Assembly: GCF_022394535.1 (NCBI RefSeq)
Contig: NZ_CP089414.1
Location: 2,976,001 to 3,040,000 of the forward strand
Length of the DNA: 64,000 nt
Reading direction: 5' to 3'
Source of the DNA: Dyella terrae
GTDB lineage: Bacteria > Pseudomonadota > Gammaproteobacteria > Xanthomonadales > Rhodanobacteraceae
The notes under the pieces are model-generated. The model did no database searches, had not been told where the DNA came from, and saw only the letters and a list, made by a program, of their open reading frames with translations. The stretch's first letter is position 1, and each line of letters opens with the position of its first letter. The translations under genes and the position numbers were made by a program. This document shows positions 16,201 to 23,764 of the stretch, piece by piece.

Positions 16201-16744
16201 TCAGCGTGGAGCCGTCGGCCACATAGGCTCGGTGTCCAAGCCCAGGGCCAGCAGAATGTCGCGGTGCATACAGCGCACATCTTGCCAGTCGAACGTATCA
16301 CTGCTGAGCGACAGTTGGCGCCACCGACTTTTCCGAACGAGCAGTGACACCGTGCCCTTGTATTGGACGAGGCCAAGCTGGGCGATGTCCTCCAACACGA
16401 TGACACGTTGGCCCACAAGCCAACTACGTACAAATGTTCGGTGATCAATAACAACGCGGACCGTGGCCACATACGCCAGACCGGTGATGGCGACCACGGC
16501 ACCTGAAGCGAAGAGGCCAGCCAGCAGCGGATGATGGTTGCCCAGACCCCGCCATGCCCCCCCACAGTGCAACACCACCGCAGACCAGGAGCGCCAAAGT
16601 GTTCAGCAGGCGCGATTGGGGGCGCGGGCTGTAGTGTTTGCTCCCCGTGCCAAGGGTGGCTTGGGAACCGTTGATGCCTCCAGAAGAAAGTGCTCCCCTT
16701 CCGTTCATCGCTTCCGCAAATTCGTCCGGTGTTTTCAAGCTCAT
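16201..16744 (-). pseudogene. Membrane-associated hypothetical gene with homopolymer frameshift
   Basis: The N-terminal frame begins MSLKTPDEFAEAMNGRG at 16744, after a GAGGAGG site. It contains a hydrophobic helix (LLNTLALLVCGGVALWG) and then becomes unnatural. The C-terminal frame reads GNHHPLLAGLFASGAVVAITG to a stop at 16201 and contains the rest of the protein. Dropping one base from the C7 run at 16557-16563 gives ALWGAWRGLGNHHPLLAGL and one frame of about 180 residues. The joined protein has two membrane helices and a basic C-terminal domain. No family was recognised. Confidence 0.68.
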
Positions 16745-16843
16745 CTCCTCCTCGGGATGATCTGCACTGCTTGCTGCGAACATGGATTAACGCCGCGGCA
16801 CGCACAATTGGACCGTCGCGCACAGTTCACTGGAGAGCTTCAG

Positions 16844-16867
16844 GTCCGCTCCGGGTCGGGAGCGGAC
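16844..16867 (-). repeat. GTCCGCT hairpin element, copy 5
   Basis: Perfect stem GTCCGCT / AGCGGAC, loop CCGGGTCGGG. It lies 99 bases upstream of the frameshifted gene starting at 16744 and 17 bases after the stop of the gene starting at 17238. Confidence 0.75.
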
Positions 16868-16884
16868 GTAGCGGCATGATCGTT

Positions 16885-17238
16885 TCACTGCGGGAAAGTA
16901 TTCTCAACGCTTCCCAGAAGACAGCCTAAGAATCGACCGTCCTCGGCACCCTCCACCACTATGAATCTCACGCCGCCAGCCGAATGGATGTACCAAACGG
17001 CGACTGCAACATTCTCGCAGTCCCTGAGGTTATCCACCAATAAGGCCAGGTCGTCTTTTGCCGGCTGGCCCTGCGCCTGAGCCAATCTCAGCCTGATTTC
17101 GTAAGTACCAATTAATCGACCCACCATGAGCTGCCGCTCATCCTTTCGGACTGATGCTCCGGCATCGATTGCAGCCATCAACTCGGCCTTGTGCGGAAAG
17201 GGTTGGTCAGAAGTTAGGCACTGCGGTATATCCGACAT
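16885..17238 (-). CDS. Small soluble hypothetical protein
   Basis: This encodes a 117-residue soluble protein, helical in its first two thirds (FPHKAELMAAIDAGASVRKDERQLMVGRLIGTYEIRLRLAQAQ) and strand-like at the end (VAVAVWYIHSAGGVRFIVVEGAEDGRFLGCL). The size and mixed fold are reminiscent of immunity or anti-toxin-type proteins, but no family is recognised and no toxin is adjacent. GGAGGG five bases upstream fixes the ATG at 17238 over an in-frame ATG at 17256. A GTCCGCT hairpin begins 26 bases upstream. Function is unknown. Confidence 0.6.
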   Translation of the reverse strand: MSDIPQCLTSDQPFPHKAELMAAIDAGASVRKDERQLMVGRLIGTYEIRLRLAQAQGQPAKDDLALLVDNLRDCENVAVAVWYIHSAGGVRFIVVEGAEDGRFLGCLLGSVENTFPQ

Positions 17239-17264
17239 CCACCCTCCGATTGCCAAATGGAACT

Positions 17265-17288
17265 GTCCGCACCGGGTCGAAAGCGGAC
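17265..17288 (-). repeat. GTCCGCT hairpin element, copy 6
   Basis: Left arm GTCCGCA pairs over six bases with AGCGGAC; the loop is CCGGGTCGAA. It sits between divergent genes, 26 bases from the minus-strand start at 17238. Confidence 0.73.
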
Positions 17289-17442
17289 ATCACCACCCTT
17301 CCCCGCAGGCTGTAATTATTGCGTAGATCTACCGGCTCCGACGCCGTAGTTCCACCGAAGCATCTTCTTCAACGGCTGTGATGTGATACCAGAGTGTGAG
17401 GCGCCTGGCCCGGCCTTGCGGAATGCACCGGCATTGGAGACG

Positions 17443-18891
17443 TCCATGAAACCGACCATGTTGGCCACTGCTCTGGCAGTGACGCTTGTGTGTGGCATGC
17501 CAGCTTCCTATGCCCGCACTGCTTCGGCCAGTCCGGCCACATCGCCATCGCAGGAAGATCTACAACAGCGAAGCGTCGAACGAAGCGCTGTCGAGGCTGT
17601 TGTGTGGGGAATGCCTGCCGTCAATTTCCAATTGATGCTGGACGCATTCATCGCCATGGGTGGTGCGCCTAATCAGGTCATCTACTGGTCACGACCGGTG
17701 AACTGGAGAAACCAGACACTGACACCGAACCCCGAGACCATCTATTTCACCCCGTTCTACGACACCACGAATGGGCCGGTCGTTCTCGACGTTCCCGCTG
17801 CCGGCAACGATGACTCCATCACCGGCAGCATCGACGACGGCTGGCAAAACGCCATCGCGGATGTCGGGCCAGCCGGCACAGACAAAGGTAAGGGCGGTAG
17901 TTATCTGATACTCCCGCCGAATTACAAGCACACGGTTCCCGAGGGATATATCGCGCTACGCTCGAGCACTTTCCGTGGATTTGCTCTTCTAAGGTCGAAC
18001 GTGAAGAGCGGCGGCGACAAAGACATTGCCGATGCGGTGGCTTACGGTCGACGCATCAAGCTGTACCCCCTTTCCACGGGTGCGAGTGGCGCGCCCGAGA
18101 CACGCTTCGTCGATGCATACGACAAGCCATATGACGCCACCATTCCCTACGACGGCCATTACTTCGACGCATTGAATCGTTTTGTGCAGGCCGAGCCTTG
18201 GCTGGAACGCGACCGCGTCATGATCGACACGCTTGGCAGCCTTGGCATCGTGAAAGGACAGCCCGTGCATCTGGAAGAGGCCAACAAGGCGACAGTGGAA
18301 AGAGGCGCCAAGGAAGCTCATGCATTGATCCGTCTGTGGACTGACGAAGCGCTAGCCAAGTCGCCCTTTTATGACGGTGCCCACTGGGCGTTACCTGTCA
18401 CAGCGGAAACCATCAAGGGCATGTCCGACAACTTTCCCGACACGAATAGCTACCCGGTGGACAATCGCGCGGTGATGTACTCGCTTGGCTATTTCTCCGC
18501 CAAGCAGCTCGGCGCGGGGCAGTTCTATCTGATGGTGACGCGCGACAGCCAAGGCAACGCGCTCGACGGCAACAGGACGTATCGACTTCACGTGCCCGCC
18601 AATCCGCCGGTGAAGCTCTATTGGTCGGTCACCGCCTACGACGCCGAGACGCACGCACTGATACGCGACACCTCATGGTCGAGTCGTGGATCGAACACAC
18701 CGGGGCTGAAGAAGAACCCTGATGGCAGCGTAGACATTGTCTTTGGCCCCAAGGCGCCTGCCGGGCAGGAAGTGAACTGGATGCCAACCAGCCCCCACGG
18801 TCGTTTCGAACTGCTATTCAGGCTCTATGGCCCTGAAAAAGCGTTTTTCGACAAGGCGTGGAAGCTGCCGGATCTGGAGCTGCAGAGGTAG
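17443..18891 (+). CDS. DUF1254/DUF1214 exported protein
   Basis: This encodes a 482-residue protein with a signal peptide (residues 1-24, ending SYA). A DUF1254 domain follows (about residues 60-190, with WSRPVNWRNQTLTPNPETIYFTPFYD), then a C-terminal DUF1214 domain (about residues 350-470, with RTYRLHVPANPPVKLYWSVTAYD and SPHGRFELLFRLYGPEKAF). These paired beta-rich domains occur in many proteobacterial exported proteins of unknown catalytic role. The ATG at 17443 has GGAG nearby and opens the signal peptide directly. It stands alone, divergent from the hairpin-spaced array. Confidence 0.85.
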   Translation, partial: SMKPTMLATALAVTLVCGMPASYARTASASPATSPSQEDLQQRSVERSAVEAVVWGMPAVNFQLMLDAFIAMGGAPNQVIYWSRPVNWRNQTLTPNPETIYFTPFYDTTNGPVVLDVPAAGNDDSITGSIDDGWQNAIADVGPAGTDKGKGGSYLILPPNYKHTVPEGYIALRSSTFRGFALLRSNVKSGGDKDIADAVAYGRRIKLYPLSTGASGAPETRFVDAYDKPYDATIPYDGHYFDALNRFVQAEPWLERDRVMIDTLGSLGIVKGQPVHLEEANKATVERGAKEAHALIRLWTDEALAKSPFYDGAHWALPVTAETIKGMSDNFPDTNSYPVDNRAVMYSLGYFSAKQLGAGQFYLMVTRDSQGNALDGNRTYRLHVPANPPVKLYWSVTAYDAETHALIRDTSWSSRGSNTPGLKKNPDGSVDIVFGPKAPAGQEVNWMPTSPHGRFELLFRLYGPEKAFFDKAWKLPDLELQR

Positions 18892-18974
18892 GCGGTCCCC
18901 GTGGCTGGTAGTCGGCTCACCACTGCTCCCTTATGGAAGTGAGGGAAACTGCATGGCGAACGCACAAATGGCAC

Positions 18975-19064
18975 ACGATGAAGCTGCGAGGCAATGGTCC
19001 TAAGCGAATGACCCCTTGCCACTGATCGCGAGATCTCTTCGCGCTCGACCAGTGTCAACGCGCG
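18975..19064 (-). mobile_element. IS30-family transposase N-terminal remnant
   Basis: About 30 codons on the minus strand read RALTLVEREEISRSVARGHSLRTIASQLHR in short blocks. They match the helix-turn-helix start of IS30-type transposases (LTLxEREEISRxLAxGxSLRxIAxxL). The frame then departs from the family and no catalytic DDE region follows. No terminal repeats or target duplication are visible. It is a decayed scrap within the gap between the DUF1254 and DUF3455 genes. Confidence 0.6.
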
Positions 19065-19132
19065 GACGAAACGGCAGCGTGGCACACGCCGAATGCCGCC
19101 GATCCGGTAACCGGACGAACTTTGGCGAAACC

Positions 19133-19663
19133 TCAGTTCGACTTTACGTAGAACACATAGGTTGCCGTATAGGGAACACCCACTTTGGTGCCTGCCCGGG
19201 TCGGTGGCTTCGCGGGCGCGATACCGCCACTCGTTGAGATACGTTGAACGTAAACGACCTTGCTCAAGATGCCCGGAGCGGGATCAGCTGCGACCTTGAT
19301 GAGTAGCCACGGTATATCGGCACCGGCTTGTTTCGCAGGCACGGTCACCACCGGCGCGGACGTATCGCGCGTGACCTTGCTGCCATCAGCGGCCTCCCAT
19401 GAAGGGCCGGCATAGTGATGGATCACTTCATCGCGCGCGCTCAGCTCAGCCAGCGGCGCCTCGAAGGTCCATGTCGGTGCCGAACCAGCCGCGGCTGTGC
19501 TCGTATAGATCTGAACTCCGGTGGCCTTTGCCGAGAAGGCAGCGGTGTAGCCGTTGGGCGGCTGCAGTGCGGCCGGCACCGCTTCTTCCGCCCGAGAGGC
19601 TTGTGCGCCTGCCGCCAGCAACACGACGGCGGCGGCTATTCCACGTATGGCTTTTACGGTCAT
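19133..19663 (-). CDS. DUF3455-family exported protein
   Basis: This encodes a 176-residue protein with a signal peptide (about residues 1-25, ending SRA-EE). The body matches the DUF3455 layout: VPAALQPPNGYTAAFSAKATGVQIYTS, PTWTFEAPLAELSA, HYAGPSWEAADGSKV and PWLLIKVAA, then YVQRISTSGGIAP. Members are small exported proteins of unknown function. The ATG at 19663 is preferred over one at 19690 because it opens the signal peptide and follows AGGACA. A hairpin of the 14.6-19.7 kb family lies 47 bases upstream. Confidence 0.82.
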   Translation of the reverse strand: MTVKAIRGIAAAVVLLAAGAQASRAEEAVPAALQPPNGYTAAFSAKATGVQIYTSTAAAGSAPTWTFEAPLAELSARDEVIHHYAGPSWEAADGSKVTRDTSAPVVTVPAKQAGADIPWLLIKVAADPAPGILSKVVYVQRISTSGGIAPAKPPTRAGTKVGVPYTATYVFYVKSN

Positions 19664-19710
19664 GAACCTGTCCTCGCTAAAACCACGCATTGCCCAGTGG
19701 AGTCATCGCA

Positions 19711-19732
19711 TCCGCTGTGGATCGAAAGCGGA
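19711..19732 (-). repeat. GTCCGCT hairpin element, copy 7 (diverged)
   Basis: Stem TCCGCT / AGCGGA with loop GTGGATCGAA keeps the same 10-base loop length and the conserved GRTCGAA, but the outermost G-C pair is lost. It lies 47 bases upstream of the DUF3455 start codon. Confidence 0.6.
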
Positions 19733-19805
19733 GGCCCCCTTGTGGCGCTCGGTTAATGATGCACCGCCCACGCCTTGGCAAGCACCCCCTACGGCACCCT
19801 TGCTG

Positions 19806-19828
19806 AAATTATTGTTTTACGATAATTT
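19806..19828. promoter_or_regulatory. AT-rich palindrome at DUF2975-XRE promoter
   Basis: Arms AAATTATTG and CGATAATTT (one mismatch) flank TTTTA, 37 bases before the DUF2975 start. In a GC-rich genome this AT-rich dyad stands out. It is the likely site where the XRE regulator of the same operon binds; binding itself is inferred. Confidence 0.5.
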
Positions 19829-19865
19829 ATTTCTGCGCCATAGTGGTGCCAGCCGAGCAAGAACC

Positions 19866-20489
19866 ATGACTCAAAGTCCGGTGCGATCCCGTGGCGCAGA
19901 ACCCGTGGATGCCACTACAGGCATTCGACCCGATGCTCGGCTTATCCAGCGCGGCAAGTTCATTGCCGGCGCGGCGGCTGTTTGCCTGGTACTCGTTCTG
20001 CTGATCGATATCGCAGCCATAGCAGTGGTCACGCTCCGCATGGGTGATCTGGCGGGCCTGACCAAGGGCGGGTTTTCCTTTGTGCTCAACCCTTGGATGA
20101 AAGAAGCATTGCCGACCACGTTCGTGCCAATCACTCATTTCGCGGTCTGGCAATCCTGCCTGGCGGCGGTGCTGTTGGCGATCCGGCTTGCCCCAGGGCT
20201 GGTAGCGCTCTGGCATTTTTTCAGCTTGTTTCGCATGTATGGCAAAGGGCTTGTCTTCACCGAACGCAACGCCGGGCATGTCCGAGGCATGGCTTGGGCG
20301 TTGCTCGCCTACGCTGTTGCTCCATTGCTCACTCACGCCACTTTGTACGTGGCCGGCATGAGCGCGGTGGCTTTCAAGTTTGAGATCCGGCAGATCGACG
20401 CACTGGTGACCGGCATCGTCCTTTTCGCACTGAGCTACGTCGTTTCCTTTGGTTGCGACATCGATCGCGAGCGCGAAGGTTTCATTTGA
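19866..20489 (+). CDS. DUF2975-family membrane protein
   Basis: This encodes a 207-residue inner-membrane protein with four hydrophobic helices, at about residues 35-60, 95-120, 145-165 and 175-195. The signature FFSLFRMYGKGLVFTERNAGHVRGMAWALL is typical of DUF2975. Such genes are commonly followed by a small XRE regulator, as here: its TGA shares an A with the next gene's ATG (TGATGG). The role is unknown; a membrane sensor or partner controlling the XRE protein is a reasonable inference. The ATG at 19866 excludes a low-quality upstream extension. Confidence 0.8.
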   Translation: MTQSPVRSRGAEPVDATTGIRPDARLIQRGKFIAGAAAVCLVLVLLIDIAAIAVVTLRMGDLAGLTKGGFSFVLNPWMKEALPTTFVPITHFAVWQSCLAAVLLAIRLAPGLVALWHFFSLFRMYGKGLVFTERNAGHVRGMAWALLAYAVAPLLTHATLYVAGMSAVAFKFEIRQIDALVTGIVLFALSYVVSFGCDIDREREGFI

Positions 20490-20710
20490 TGGCCATCGTC
20501 GTGCGTCTCGATGTGATGCTAGCCAAGCGGAAAATTCGCTCGAACGAATTGGCGAGCGCCGTGGGTATCACCGAAGCCAATCTGTCCTTGCTGAAATCGG
20601 GAAAGGTCAAAGGCATCCGCTTCGCGACGCTAGAGGCCATCTGCCGTTATCTCTCCTGCCAGCCGGGAGATCTGCTCGAGTTTCAACCTGACGAAGACGA
20701 GTCCGCGTAG
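20489..20710 (+). CDS. XRE-family small transcriptional regulator (YozG type)
   Basis: This is a 73-residue Cro/C1-type helix-turn-helix protein occupying its whole length: LDVMLAKRKIRSNELASAVGITEANLSLLKSGKVKGIRFATLEAICRYLSCQPGDLLEF. The ATG at 20489 overlaps the preceding DUF2975 stop, so translation is coupled. Proteins of this size paired with DUF2975 are usually autoregulators. The AT-rich dyad at 19806-19828 is the likely target. Confidence 0.88.
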   Translation: MAIVVRLDVMLAKRKIRSNELASAVGITEANLSLLKSGKVKGIRFATLEAICRYLSCQPGDLLEFQPDEDESA

Positions 20711-20758
20711 CGGAATCCACGCGCCCTCCCTAGCTCATCTGCCCCTGTGGAGAATGAT

Positions 20759-21667
20759 ATGCACCGTATCTTGGTGACGGCAGCGTGTTGCTCGCTGCTT
20801 TCCTTGACTGCTCTTGCCGCCGTGCCGCTGACACCGGGCGGCAATGGGCACTTGCTCGTGCCCGCTTTTATCGATGGAAAGGGACCTTACCCCGTTATTC
20901 TGGATACGGGCGCCGATATCTCCGGTGTGTACGCCTGGTTTGCCAAACAACAACATCTGACGCCAGGCCCGTCGGAGGTCATCGACGGGATGACCGGCTC
21001 GGCAAGCATCCCGACCTATGCCCTGAAACGCATTGAGGTCGACGGGCGCGCGCTGGTGAATGTCACGGTGGACAGCTACCCCGATCGCCACGATGTCGAA
21101 CGCCAAGTAGGCGTTGTTGGCAATGATTTGATGGATGGGAGCGTCGCCGTTTTCGATTTCCCATGCAGCCAGGTGCATATCTGGCCCAAGCCCGTGGACA
21201 TGGCGACCTTGCTTTCACCCAAGGCCCGCATGCTGCAAGCTGGTGTGGTCAAGAACGGTACGCAGCTGACTTTTGATGTCACGGTTCATGGCGTACACGG
21301 CGTTGCCGTACTTGATACGGGTTCTCGCGACACGCGAATCAACAGCCTTTTCGTTCGCGCTGCAGGTCTAGACCCCGCCTCGTCGACGTTCCACGATAGC
21401 GAAACAATCTACGGCGCAAATTCCAAAGGGATGCCATCCCGCAAGGGGCCGATTGGAACCGTGGGTTTCGCCGGCCTCGAAGCATCCAACGTACAGGCGC
21501 GCGTGATGGATCTGCCTGTGTTCAACACATTTGGCATAGGTAACGGGCCGGCCATGATCTTCGGCCTGGACATCATGCAAGGCTACCGATTGGTCTACGA
21601 CCACGACGCCAAGCAATTCTGGTTTGATGAGTCGACGTGCACACCGGAGCACGTGACCAGCCGCTAG
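20759..21667 (+). CDS. Retropepsin-like aspartyl protease, exported
   Basis: This encodes a 302-residue protein with a signal peptide (residues 1-21, ending ALAA). Two half-sites are visible: ILDTGADISGVYAWFAKQ near residue 50, and VAVLDTGSRDTRINSLFVRAAGL near residue 185. Each carries the DTG catalytic triplet of retropepsin-type proteases followed by an alpha helix. Two DTG halves in one chain would form a complete active site without a dimer. GGAGAATGAT precedes the ATG at 20759. A related but larger protein lies at 32748-34514. The substrate is unknown. Confidence 0.78.
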   Translation: MHRILVTAACCSLLSLTALAAVPLTPGGNGHLLVPAFIDGKGPYPVILDTGADISGVYAWFAKQQHLTPGPSEVIDGMTGSASIPTYALKRIEVDGRALVNVTVDSYPDRHDVERQVGVVGNDLMDGSVAVFDFPCSQVHIWPKPVDMATLLSPKARMLQAGVVKNGTQLTFDVTVHGVHGVAVLDTGSRDTRINSLFVRAAGLDPASSTFHDSETIYGANSKGMPSRKGPIGTVGFAGLEASNVQARVMDLPVFNTFGIGNGPAMIFGLDIMQGYRLVYDHDAKQFWFDESTCTPEHVTSR

Positions 21668-21754
21668 CGTGCCAGGTCCCTATCCACTGGCAAGGCCGGC
21701 GATAAGCCAGCCTTGCCACGACGCAACACATAGTCATGCAAGCACGATACGTCC

Positions 21755-22936
21755 TTACGGCTTGTCGACCTTGACGGTCGCGGCCGCCTCGGGGACGGCG
21801 GGCAGCGCTTCGCTGGTGTACTTGTAGACGTCTGAGCCAATGGCATAGGCGGTGAAGTGCTGGCCATCAGGAAGAATGCGGAACTTGTTGATCACGCGCC
21901 CCATGTCCACGTGCGCCCAGTGCGCGCCACCGTCCGTCGTCTCGAAGCCGCCCTTGGTGGTACCTACCCAGCCAAGATCAGCATTCGCGAAGCCCACGCC
22001 GAACTCGGTGACTTCCTTGTCGTCCACCAAGGGCAGTTCTTTCCATGTCTTGCCGCCGTCGGTGGTTTTTGCAAGCCAGCGTTGGGTCGCTTTTACATCC
22101 GTGTCGTAGTTCTGGATGGTGGCGTAGCCCACGCGCCGCGTCGCGAAGGACCCTTTCCAGATCAGTTCGGACTGCCGCTTCGATTCGTAGACGCGCGTCC
22201 AATGAACTCCACCATCGTGCGTGGTGATGATCACGGCGTGTGACTTGGCCAGGTCTGCGTCCGAGCCGCCGTAGATCACGCCGTTCTTGCTGTCGAAAAA
22301 TTTGACGTCCACGATCATGGCGATCCACGGCGTCATGTCCGTGTTGGTCCAGGTCTTTCCGCCATCCAGCGAGCTCAGCAACCGGGCCGGGCCCATCACG
22401 CGTCCCGCCGCATGGATGACCGTGGACGAGTCGCTTTGCGCTGCGCCATCGGGATGGAGAATGTCGATGCCGCAGACACCCTGCATGGCGGGCCCGGGGA
22501 TGTTGGTCACGGCGTGCCAGTGCTCGCCGCCATCGGTGGTCTCGTAAAGCGGCGTGCTATCCGTGACGCCCGGGTAGTAGCCCGTACCGATGTTCCCGGC
22601 GAATCCGTGCTGCGCATCGACCATGCCGATGGCGCGGAAGTAGGTGCCCGGCTGCTTGAGGACGTTCTGCCAGCTACGGCCGCCGTCGGTGCTTCGCCAA
22701 ATGTTGCCTTTGCCGTTGACGTAAAAGCCGACGTCCTTATTCACGAAGTAAATGTCGTCCTGCTTTCCCTTGTATGGCTCGGTCGGCAGCTTCTGCCAAT
22801 GGCTTCCCGCCTGTGGAGTCAATGGGGCATCGCTAGCGATGGCGCTACCGTGAAGGCATGCAAGCGCCAGCACCGCCCATGACAGTGTCTTGCGGGCTGG
22901 CATGGCGATACGGGAGAACGGGACGTCGTTGGGCAT
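21755..22936 (-). CDS. Exported BNR/YCF48-like beta-propeller protein
   Basis: This encodes a 393-residue protein with an N-terminal signal peptide (ARKTLSWAVLALACLHGSAIAS). At least five copies of the Asp-box motif are seen (STDGGRSW, TTDGGEHW, SLDGGKTW, TTDGGKTW, TTDGGAHW), spaced about 55-70 residues. This is the signature of six- or seven-bladed propellers of the BNR/YCF48 group, known from sialidases and photosystem assembly factors. Sialidase catalytic residues cannot be assigned. The start could be 22936 or 22903; neither has a clear ribosome site. Confidence 0.78.
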   Translation of the reverse strand: MPNDVPFSRIAMPARKTLSWAVLALACLHGSAIASDAPLTPQAGSHWQKLPTEPYKGKQDDIYFVNKDVGFYVNGKGNIWRSTDGGRSWQNVLKQPGTYFRAIGMVDAQHGFAGNIGTGYYPGVTDSTPLYETTDGGEHWHAVTNIPGPAMQGVCGIDILHPDGAAQSDSSTVIHAAGRVMGPARLLSSLDGGKTWTNTDMTPWIAMIVDVKFFDSKNGVIYGGSDADLAKSHAVIITTHDGGVHWTRVYESKRQSELIWKGSFATRRVGYATIQNYDTDVKATQRWLAKTTDGGKTWKELPLVDDKEVTEFGVGFANADLGWVGTTKGGFETTDGGAHWAHVDMGRVINKFRILPDGQHFTAYAIGSDVYKYTSEALPAVPEAAATVKVDKP

Positions 22937-23764
22937 GTAGGTGTGCCTGGCAGGAGGTTCAACGCGTATCCGGTGCGAGCGCGCCTGGAGGTCTCTGGGC
23001 ACGTGACTCGTTCCGGTATGTGGATTCACGTCTTCCGGGAACCGGCGTTCCGCAACCGATGACGGCCATCCCTTGCGTGCGCCTTGCGAAACAACAAGCA
23101 CACGCTTGATTGACCCGATGCGGCTCGACCGTGCGGCAGCTTATAGAACGCGTCGCCCTGGAACCTGTGTCGATGGACACATGACTGACGGCATACGAAT
23201 CACTGCGAACATCTCGCGCCGACTTCCGCAGGGAAACCCGATCGCTATGAAACGACGCTGACGCGAGGGCCAATCCATCATGGTTATTTCTCATAAGCTT
23301 AGGCGATTCTTGGCATAAGCCCACCCTTCATCGCCCCGCGGATACGGCCATCGTTTTCTGCGAAATCGCCGTCAACGTCGGCAAAAAACAGCGCAAGCGC
23401 ATCTTTTAACGATCAGCAAGGTTGATGTCGACGCATCCCCGCGAGACCGTCCCGCCGTCGGTCGGCGGCTATTCACATCGCCAATATTGGTTGACATGGC
23501 ATGTAACTCACGAAGAATAGACGTATGGACGTCCACTCGCCCAACGGCGACCACTCCCGGATGAGTCATCAAGTTATGCACGTCAACGAATTCCAAGACC
23601 ACCTCTGTTACTGCGGCATCGCTGCCGCCCGGTCTTGTTGAAGGCACGCACAGCCGTACCAGTCCACTGACCCTCCCCAGCAGCGGTCACACCTCACTAA
23701 GAACACTTCATCTGGCGCCAGGAGGGTGCCGGACTGACGTGTCACACCAGGGATCAGCCACACC
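22937..23764. other. Long intergenic region before TonB receptor
   Basis: This region of about 830 bases separates the divergent propeller and receptor genes. Open frames within it are short, arginine-rich and lack ribosome sites. An AT-richer segment at about 23400-23510 contains TTGACATGGCATGT, which could be part of a promoter for the receptor, but no matching -10 box is certain. No repeat was recognised. Confidence 0.35.

Noticed and set aside
16885..17238. Immunity protein of a contact-dependent system
   Set aside because: Only size and mixed fold suggest it; there is no toxin tip, VgrG or Rhs gene nearby.
14622..19732. Integron cassette array with attC sites
   Set aside because: The hairpins lack the paired RYYYAAC/GTTRRRY cores and bulged bases of attC, and no integrase gene is present. 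They are reported instead as an unassigned hairpin family.
19866..20710. Toxin-antitoxin reading of the DUF2975-XRE pair
   Set aside because: The first gene encodes a four-helix membrane protein of a known unknown-function family, not a toxin, and pairing with a small XRE regulator is its usual context.
23372..23647. Minus-strand gene in the long gap before the TonB receptor
   Set aside because: The 91-residue frame has no ribosome site, no recognisable domain and an Arg/Cys-rich end; it could not be supported.
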